Shown here one piece after another: positions 31,795 through 38,646 of a stretch of 38,646 nucleotides of DNA. This DNA is from Gamarada debralockiae (taxonomy: Eukaryota; Ascomycota; Leotiomycetes; Helotiales; Hyphodiscaceae), in the NCBI GenBank assembly GCA_002803225.1, contig NXFV01001164.1:1-38646 (forward strand), in the 5' to 3' direction. The position numbers were made by a program, and so were the translations under genes. Under the pieces are notes generated by a model that worked only from the letters and a program-made list of their open reading frames with translations, had not been told where the DNA came from and made no database searches. Position 1 is the first letter of the stretch. The number at the start of each line of letters is the position of its first letter.

Positions 31795-33237
31795 CGCCAG
31801 CAGGGGCCTTGCAAATATTGAAAATCTTGAAAGCGAGGTGAGTGTCCCGTACTTATAGTTCTGTTGGTGCAAGTTCGCGGCAGGCAAGAAACCCCGAGCG
31901 ACCCGTACCCAATAACGCGAAACAGAGAAACGCCAGGTGACCAAAGAGAAACCCGTTTCTGGATCATTATTCGCAAAACCCAAGAAAACGGGCGAGATGA
32001 AGCCAATCTATGATGTAAACATGTTTAGATCTTGAAGCCATTTTCATGGTCTCCCTAATTTAACTCCTGAAAAATTCAACCTTTGCTATCGTTTCGCATA
32101 TCTGAAGCACCAAGGAAGATGGGACGCTGACTAAGCATCTTAGTATGATTACTCAGCAAACCTCTCGAAGCAACCAGAGCCCGACAGATTGTATCCTGAA
32201 AAGTTACAAGATGAAGAGTATCCATTCCGTTGACAACGTTAACTCGACCTACTTAGGCCTTAGATACGAGTAACGTGAGATGGGGAGCTCTCGCCGCTGG
32301 AGATCTTCGAAGATCTGTCTTTCCTCCGGCACCACCTGCGATTGGCAAGTTGCACAGAAGACCGGTGGCGTCACCAGTTTGTGTGACGGAGCAACTTGAG
32401 GAAAGGGACTCGTGGTCCTAATACTCCAGTGCTTGTTGGATTCTTGCTGGCATATTTCAGAAGAACTTTGATAGACTGTCGGGCGCCAGGGAGATAGAGC
32501 GTGGAACGAGCATCGTCGTCAAGGATTCAAGTCTCCTGTCGAAGAGCTTAGAGCAATTCCCGGACACAAGAATTATCGGCTGTGAGAAACGTTGAGTGTT
32601 CCTGGATGATCTAGGGCCCGAAGACCCTAAAATCATCGGGACTTTCTTTGGATTCTTCCTCATGTAGCTATATCTCCTTGGAGAACATTCCTTCTGGTGG
32701 CGACTGCGAACAAAGGTTCCACCACTTCCCGTCAGTGGGGCACCCGTGTACTCCTTATCCAACGTTCGACTTGAACGGCAACTCTCAAAGTTGTTTATTT
32801 CCGGCGGGGGCGATCATCAAGGATAAGGACAAAGGAGCACAATCGGTGATCCAGATCGAATCCCAGCACTCGAGAGGATCTTGGTGCACAGCTGGAATGG
32901 GAGACGCGGGAAGGGAAGGTGTCCAGCTGACTTATCCAGAACTCAGGGAGGGACGATGCGGATGCATGTACGGTGTATGAGACATGCTTGGGTGGTGCAA
33001 CGTTGAATTTGCGGAAGAATTTGGGAGGTGAAATGTTCGCCGGAGAAATTTCGAAGTGGAGGTTATTCCGAGAAGAGTATTCCACCAGATACGAGTGTCA
33101 AATTCGGCGCGGATGACTCCTCAGCAGAGCGTGAAAGGACCTGCGTGTGCAACTATATTGTCTGGGGGACCAAGCCAGCAAGATCGATAAGGTGAGGTAA
33201 AGAATACATTGATTGAAAAGAGAACAGGAAGGTCCCC

Positions 33238-33264
33238 GGGGGGCGGGGGGGTGGGGGGGGAGGG
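33238..33264 (+). other. G-quadruplex-capable G-run
   Basis: G6-C-G7-T-G8-A-G3: four G-tracts of at least three with one-base loops, the classic pattern for a very stable intramolecular quadruplex on the plus strand. It is also a likely site of length variation or assembly error. Confidence 0.8.
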
Positions 33265-34550
33265 TTTCATACAAGAAGCTAGGCAGAGCCAAGCTAGTGG
33301 TCCCCCAGCATGTGAACATCGAGGAGCTAAGTTCTCTGGAGTTGAGTCCTGTCGAAAGAGGATATCTCGTGCTGACCAAGTCAACGAAGTTGAAGTGGAA
33401 GATATTACCATCGTCGGCGAGGTACGCAAGGGAATGTCGGAACAGAGCTGAGAAGATCGAAGGGATGAGAGCCTAATCCCAGCCTCAGCCCCTTGCGGGT
33501 CTGGTGCAACTTAGACAACTTCAGTCCTACTTTTGCACCGAAGCTGTACAGAATGCCGAGAATACTCTGGGATTATCTTGCGAAAGGAGACAAGATAAGG
33601 TAACAGAATACTGGAACTTTTAGACGCCTTCTGACGTATATTCGGGCGAGGATTGCGGCCAAAAGTTTGGAGAATATAGGGCACAGTAGTCTGTAGCAGC
33701 TCAGAGAGATTGCGAGCTCCCTAGAATTTAAGACCCTTTTCGGTGCGAGAACCACGGGGGAGGGGTGCGTGTTGGTGCCCAATGGTGCCAGCTGTCTGGA
33801 GATGCATTGCAGCGGGTCATCATGGGTGGACCCGCTCATCAAGGGTACAGGATAAACTTGATGCATAAGCTCGCTGCACGTCACAAGCTTCCCTGACCCT
33901 CGATCAGATGCACGGTGGCCTCATCAGGGCTGTGGGCGCTTGCTTCGCCTTCGTTGTATTGACTAGTTTTCCGCATTCAAGATGATATGTTTCCAAAGTA
34001 CCAGGAGTCCTTAAGAGTTGTGGATCATCAACCTTTCCCTGAGACTGAATTGTGTCGTTAGTTCTACCAACAGTGTATTCTTATCGTGGTGAAAGTAATT
34101 TATTTATCTGGGCCATTGTCCGAAGTTGCCGTACCCTGCTGAAATTTCCTTTTTTCCCTTTTGTCATGCCTTCTGTTTCTTTGACGTTGTTGATCCAACA
34201 GAGTGCGCTGGCATTGCATATGAAGCTTCAAATTAAATTACCCGGTTTGCCCCGCTCTGGCCAGGCTGCGTTGCTGACTCACTACTAAGACACGCATGTG
34301 TGTCTGTTGCGGACTGGCATGAATGAGAACGATAAAATTATAGTTGCATATGAGCCACCCTTGAAAGTAGTGCAGATTTGCGGGGAGGAGGCTCTGCGTG
34401 CGGAACTGTCAGTCTCAAATTCCCACTTCAGTCACACGACTATATTAATTATGGTTTCCTCAATCGGAATCAAAGACAATTGTTCGAAAGTCGGACACGG
34501 AAAACCACTTATCATATATCATAAAATTTTATCTTTGACTTGACTTCAAG

Positions 34551-35845
34551 ATGCCAGCCTCGTTTCAGGAGTATGTTCCTCTTTCTCGCGTCCTTATTGC
34601 TCCGAACAGCTAGAGCAATGGCTACGCCATACTCTTGGATCTCTTCATTTTACGTTTCCGGAGAACCCCTGAACCTTTAGCTTATTGCATTCTTCAATTG
34701 CATAATGTTTACGTTTTCGTAATAGCATCCTCAATTCCAGACTCTTCAAGTTCATCGTTGGAGAAGCGGTAGATGGCAGCCCATCCGAATTCTCTGTCCA
34801 CGTGGACGCTAATCGCCCAACTTTCGACACCACTCCATACATTGACGAAATCAAGCCCTGAGTCTCGAACTGGGCGTGCAACATGGAAAGACGTGAGCAA
34901 GGAGACGTTTGAGCGGTTCGTACAATATGCGTATACGGGGGACTATTCGATACCCAAGACCGAGAAACGGACTGCTGCCGTCCCGCCCAAGGTGAACGGC
35001 ATGTACCCCAAGAATTCCGACGCTCCCGTGAACCTAGAAAAGGCATCATCCTTACCAAGCGCTCCGAATGGAATACGAGGACGTTTCAATTCACTAGGAT
35101 CGGATGAGATATCCCCGGTTGAGGTCCGTGATAGGTCTGCTATGTCTGCTATGTCTGAGAAAATGGAGGAAGAAGGAACCATTTTGAATTTACCCATCCC
35201 GAGCAAAAAACAATACAAAAAGATGGAGGCGGCTAAGGCGGCGCTTGAGAAGGCTGAAAAGGAGGCTAAAGATGCCGAGTTGAAAGCAGAGAAGGAAGCA
35301 CTGTTGGAGCCAGAGCCACAGCCAGAGAAGCCAGAACCAGCAGAGCCACAGCCAGTAGAGTCAAAACCAGAGTCAACGCCACTTGCGGCGGAAAAAAAAT
35401 CATCAGAGCAGCACATACTTACAGCGGATTTCCAATCCCTCTCGTACCCGTTACTAGCGTCGCGCGACAACTTGCGAGCCATCCACGGATTTCGAAAAAG
35501 ACCACAGTTACTCCAACGTTTTCCTAAGCCATGCCTCCCTTTACGTCTTAGGTGGCGTTCAGCTCGTTGATAACTTGAAAGCATTGGCCTTGTTCACGCT
35601 CCTCTAGACGTTGTGCACATTCAAGCTCGACGACGAGAATATCCACCGACCTGGCGAGATATGCATACTCTGGGAAAGATAAATAGTTGGATGAAGGGAT
35701 TGGGGGGCTGAGGGGCTTGGTATGTCAGTACATGGCTATACATGCGGTAGAGCTTTCCGCTGATATTAGGTTTATGAACTTTTTGGCTGGTGGTGGGCAA
35801 ATTGTTAAGGACTTTTTCAAGTTCCAGTTGCAGAGGATACATTAA
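34551..35845 (+). pseudogene. BTB/POZ-domain gene, decayed
   Basis: Exon 1 (34551-34570, MPASFQ and part of the next codon) is joined across a 170-nt intron (GTATGT..CCAG) to LFKFIVGEAVDGSPSEFSVH, the start of a BTB/POZ fold. The frame shifts near 34808-34812. The BTB core then continues in the next frame: LSTPLHTL, ESRTGRATWKDVSKETFERF, VQYAYTGDYSIPKT. A charged Lys/Glu/Pro linker follows. The C-terminal half of the family (SYSNVFLSHASLYVLGGVQL, LARYAYSGKDK, FMNFLAGGGQIVKDFFKF, ending at TAA 35843) is readable only across another shift near 35472, a TAG (35605-35607), a shift near 35640 and a TAG (35684-35686). BTB proteins of this type often act as adaptors or transcription-linked factors in fungi. 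This copy is not functional as full length. Confidence 0.82.
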
Positions 35846-36597
35846 GTTACAGAAAAGCTTACAATGAGGATAAAAGTTTGCATCTAAATGGGATATCAGT
35901 ACTTTGCTATGATTGCTTGCATGAGGAATAGAAAGGGGTTGAGGGAAGGGGTCGACCCGATAAAAACACTCCAAATTGTGGTCCACATCATCCCCTCACT
36001 CAAATGTCGGCTAAATTCACCCCACCGCTTTCCGGCCTGACCAGACCTTCCAGATTCTGTGCCAGCTCGGATAAAGAGCAGAACTGTAGCTTTCCAAATG
36101 TGATGAGCAGCCACTAGTATGAATAGGTTCACTCGGGTTGAAATTCTCCAAAACTTCAGAGCAAACAAGCAAAGACTTGAAACTCCATCTGTTGGCAGTC
36201 GAGTCATTGTATTTCTCCACAGCCTCAGATATCGATCTTGGGTTTGAAAGTCTCCCTTTTCGTGTTGAAGTTGAGGACGTATCTCTTCACTCCATATACT
36301 TCCTATGGTAGTTCCGGGATGAGCAAAGACAAACCAGAATAGGAATCATACCTATTCAGACACGGAATTGAGGAACTGGACGTTTGCTGCACCCTAGCCG
36401 TTTACCGTCCCGAGATCAGGTTCTTGGATTCCGCACAGACCCCTTTGCTGAAGTACGGTAGGGCAACCCCACAAACGAATCATCCCGGCTTTGCTTTTAT
36501 CACATCTTCTCTCCACGCCTCCAGCATTTTCTTGTCTATGTATTACTCCCAGGTCTTAGCACCACTGTCATATTGGAATTTGCAGGTCAATCGATTC
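35846..36597. other. Intergenic between two pseudogenes
   Basis: No gene is supported. Frames on the minus strand (35621-36220) have no family signal. The part from about 36424 may hold an upstream exon of the hydrolase relic, but I could not match it to the family. Confidence 0.35.
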
Positions 36598-37461
36598 ATG
36601 GTTTTGTCCTCCCCATTGGTCATGACTGCCCAGGCCGTTCTCACTGCTGCCTCTGGCAATTCGTGCGTCAATGTCACTATCCCCATCACAGCCAATACAA
36701 CTTTTTACGAGTGGGGTATGCCAAATTTTGAGACTGACTACGATAGTACGTGTTCTCGGATTTCTTTCTTCTTATTACAGACTGTTTCAGGAGTCTCGAG
36801 AGGTGGTTCTCCTAAATCACTCCCCATCCTCGCCTCTCCTGAAACAAATTCTCCACTCATTATTGCCAAGGTGCAACCTCGTATCGCCAATATGCTCCAT
36901 CCTGAGCAATACGCAGAGTATGACTCTGGTAACCTTTGTTTGTTGATTTCTATGCTTGCATTCAGATGTAAGGGGCTCCTTCTGACTTTTGAGACTTTGC
37001 TTGTTAATGTTGAACTGTAGGCTCTATCAGCAAAGTGCCTACGACATCGTTGCTGCGCAATTCCCTTACAACACTGCCTCTCCGTTTGGCTTCATAGAGC
37101 TCCTCAGCCTTGGAACACTGAACTTCGCGTGCGAAACCGTTACTGCTCCTCTCATGAGTCTTTCGTAAGTGCTCACCCTTTCTCCCTCTATGTCTACTTG
37201 TTGCTCTTCCCTCTCTTTCTGGGTTCAGCAGCATCCAAGCTTTTGGAGTTCTACGCTGACCGGTACAGTGGCGAATACGATTCCGTCGTATGCACAGGCT
37301 ACCACCCAGATGTTCTGCCATCGGCCGCTTCCGCGCTGTTCCCCAAGTCGGTTGGCTTCCAGGTTCACATTCAGCCTCGCACTGGTCATATGCTTCGTTT
37401 CGGCGTAAGTTCTCACAACATCACATAATGCAAAAACGATACTGACAAAGAGATACTAGTA
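36598..37461 (+). pseudogene. Secreted alpha/beta-hydrolase-like gene, decayed and 3'-truncated
   Basis: Fragments in different frames resemble fungal secreted alpha/beta hydrolases: NSCVNVTIPITANTTFYEWG (near 36660-36720), YQQSAYDIVAAQFPYNTASP and FGFIELLSLGTLNF (near 37020-37115), ETVTAPLMSLS (near 37130-37166), and EYDSVVCTGYHPDVLPSAAS, LFPKSVGFQVHIQPRTGHML (near 37265-37400). The last contains D and H residues in the places where the family's catalytic Asp and His usually lie. The region around 37240-37275 is frameshifted. A donor at GTAAGT (37406) and a branch TACTGAC are followed at 37462 by transposon sequence, so the terminal exon is missing. The middle, where the nucleophile serine should be, was not recognised. 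Confidence 0.5.
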
Positions 37462-38137
37462 CAGTCTGTTCCGGTAAGTGTTCATCACGTGACATATTAC
37501 TACCTATTATCACTTTAAAAGATCTCAGCGAGTTATTAGTCAAATCAAGTATAAATAGACTCAAATTAAAGCTATTAGTATTTAGTTTACCCCTTTGTTA
37601 TCAATATACAAATCCATTCGCTTTGGCATACTCTCGTTCAATTTCAACAGCGAGTTGGGCGAGATCTGTGGCTATATCTCATGTAGCGCTACTTCTAAAT
37701 TAAAGAGTATTCGAGTTCTATGGCGTATCTTTCTAATTCGAGTCTTGATTTGTGCCTACAAATTATCAATTAGAGACAAATCAGGTGATTGTGGCGGCTA
37801 GTGTATTGTTGTGACGGCAGGAGCGAAGCAATGGTCTGAAGCGCAAAGATCTAAGTCTCGATTGTCTTAAAAATACTAAACTAAGGAAGAAAGGAAAAGG
37901 CCAAAGGAATAGAATAGCCGAGCTCTTATACCCCCTAGCCCAGCCTTAGGCGAAACAGGCGAAACAGCCACACTGTCGCATACCAAGCCACATGTGACGA
38001 CTGCCGTCACAATTGTCTTGGCTTTTTGTGACTTAAGTCTATCACAAGCTTCACTTTATGCCGCGAAGCATTATCCTCTTACATAACTACATCTGGGCTA
38101 TAAAGTCGAAGAATTCTCTTGTAGAATAGAATAAAAT
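37462..38137 (-). mobile_element. Tc1/mariner relic interrupted by a solo LTR and cut by a copia element
   Basis: Minus-strand fragments carry Tc1-type transposase sequence: EDNASRHKVKL (near 38080-38050) and, after the nested LTR, PPQSPDLSLIDNL followed by AQIKTRIRKIRHRT, the region of the last two acidic residues of the DDE/D triad (PDLNPIENLW in intact families). A TAG stands where the Trp of ENLW is expected, another stop is in HEI(stop)PQI, and a TAA precedes EDNA. The left end is probably at 37462 after TA (37460-37461), with CAGTCTGTTCCGG as terminus. The right end is lost under the copia LTR beginning at 38138. The insertion removed or displaced the 3' end of the hydrolase relic. Confidence 0.7.
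37810..38011. mobile_element. Solo LTR, 202 bp, with 5-bp target-site duplication ATTGT
   Basis: The element runs from TGTGACGGCAG (37810) to CTGCCGTCACA (38011), with perfect 11-bp inverted ends that start TG and end CA. It is flanked by ATTGT at 37805-37809 and at 38012-38016. No internal retroelement coding is present, so it is a solo LTR (or a small TG..CA-bounded element) left by LTR recombination. It lies inside the Tc1/mariner relic: removing it and one ATTGT rejoins the transposase remains. It holds a short tandem GGCGAAACA repeat near 37951. Confidence 0.8.
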
Positions 38138-38387
38138 TGTTGGAATGAGTAATCAGGTGACTCTGGTTCTAGGCAGATAGTGCTGCCTGCTGAGTCACAT
38201 GGTGTCACATGGTGTCATGTGTCATAGGATCACTTGATCGGTGTGACGTGTTCTATGAGTCATAGGGAGGATTCCTATCTATAAGTACAGACTACTGTAC
38301 TTGGTTTGTTCATCAGTATCTCCAGTATCTTCATACCTTAATAATCCAATCACATTCTCTTACCCTTTTCGTCCATCACGTGACCAT

Positions 38388-38430
38388 ATTGCAAGAGGTT
38401 ATAAGCCCGGCTCGTGCCTCCTCTTGCAAT
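38388..38430 (+). repeat. 11-bp perfect inverted repeat in the copia leader
   Basis: ATTGCAAGAGG (38388-38398) and CCTCTTGCAAT (38420-38430) form a perfect stem around a 21-nt loop, TTATAAGCCCGGCTCGTGCCT without its last base or so. It lies between the LTR and gag, where primer-binding and packaging signals are found. Confidence 0.8.
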
Positions 38431-38479
38431 TAGCCTACTACATACTTCAACCCTCGACCCACCTATCACAACAATCGCC

Positions 38480-38646
38480 ATGGCAACGTCGAACGCTAAA
38501 ACAGCTACGATAGGAGGATTCAAGCTTGAACTCCTTACGCACCAGAATTACGCCACTTAGAAGGACAGAGCACGGGCCGTCCTGAAACAAGCTAGGTCAG
38601 GTGACACTACGCAATGGAGTTTCATCAAAACACTTGTTGATGAAGC
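38480..38646 (+). pseudogene. Copia gag N-terminus, with an in-frame stop (partial)
   Basis: The frame from ATG 38480 reads MATSNAKTATIGGFKLELLT, then HQNYAT, a TAG stop (38558-38560), then KDRARAVLKQA and on to the window edge. Copia Gag proteins have a NY.TWKDR-type phrase here, so the stop replaces the Trp codon (TGG to TAG). The rest of the frame stays open to 38646. The change is of the CpA-to-TpA type on the opposite strand. Confidence 0.7.

Larger units (their letters stand above)
30987..34550. other. 3.6-kb gene-poor stretch with simple repeats
   Basis: No gene is supported. The part 30987-31150 holds remains of the upstream exon and intron of cysteine-ribbon copy 2. Other features are four tandem GAGTCGG units (31766-31794), the perfect palindrome AGATCTTCGAAGATCT (32301-32316) and a long G-run (33238-33264). 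Frames at 31620-32006, 32457-33085, 33098-33429 and 33573-33884 (all -), and 32648-32980, 33209-33476 and 34052-34543 (+), have no family signal. Confidence 0.4.
38138..38646 (+). mobile_element. Ty1/copia retrotransposon, 5' LTR and start of gag, runs off window
   Basis: The LTR begins TGTTGGAATG at 38138, the common copia LTR start, and probably ends CAATCACA near 38352-38354 (about 215 bp). The LTR contains tandem TCACATGGTG words near 38190-38215. A leader with a strong hairpin (38388-38430) follows, and then a gag-like frame from ATG 38480. The insertion cut the Tc1/mariner relic on its left. The right part is outside the window, so the partner LTR and the target duplication cannot be checked. 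Confidence 0.7.

Noticed and set aside
34943..35584. A 213-codon minus-strand frame rich in Ser/Gly
   Set aside because: It is the reverse-strand shadow of the Lys/Glu/Pro-rich BTB linker on the plus strand.
1..38646. tRNA, rRNA or CRISPR features
   Set aside because: No A-box/B-box pair with cloverleaf potential, no rRNA-like sequence and no regularly spaced repeats were found by eye.

Overview
The window reads as nuclear DNA of a filamentous ascomycete. Genes are split by short spliceosomal introns (mostly 46-85 nt, GT-AG with CTRAY-type branch points), the small genes have no operon logic, and the transposable elements are fungal types (Fot1/pogo, Tc1/mariner, Ty1/copia). The style of the accessory genes suggests Leotiomycetes, but that placement is inference. 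Most gene models below were assembled by hand from exon frames and splice signals, and exon coordinates are given in each entry.

Layout. Positions 1-465 hold the 5' end of a Fot1/pogo transposon that runs off the left edge. Positions 761-12082 are a dense, conserved block: a two-domain ABM protein (-), ribosomal protein eL38 (-), a small SAP/HeH-like protein (+), a 1161-residue repeat and coiled-coil protein (-), an NTF2-like mRNA export factor (-) and mitochondrial methionyl-tRNA synthetase (+). Positions 12826-17600 are decayed: a zinc-finger pseudogene with three in-frame stops, a TA-flanked MITE-like element, copy 1 of a cysteine-ribbon relic and 2.4 kb without a gene. A second conserved block at 17628-20486 carries mitochondrial bL34 (-), a lysine-rich protein (+) and the CaaX protease Ste24 (-). 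Positions 21150-24600 hold a GH114 pseudogene and empty sequence.

Positions 24623-29677 carry two accessory genes in the same direction: a CorA-like two-helix membrane protein and an arginyl-tRNA-synthetase-like protein that has lost the HIGH-type and MSTRKG-type catalytic signatures. The rest of the window (29.8-38.6 kb) is relic-rich: copy 2 of the cysteine-ribbon gene, a BTB/POZ pseudogene, an alpha/beta-hydrolase pseudogene, a Tc1/mariner relic that carries a solo LTR with a 5-bp target duplication, and the 5' end of a copia element running off the right edge.

The conserved genes do housekeeping work (translation, mRNA export, prenyl-protein maturation) and are not functionally linked. 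The most interesting points are the catalytic-motif-less ArgRS paralog (a candidate arginine cyclodipeptide synthase or another repurposed enzyme), the pair of homologous ~155-nt introns inside the ABM gene (introner-like), the intron presence/absence between the two cysteine-ribbon copies, and a recurrent pattern of nonsense changes compatible with CpA-to-TpA (RIP-type) mutation.
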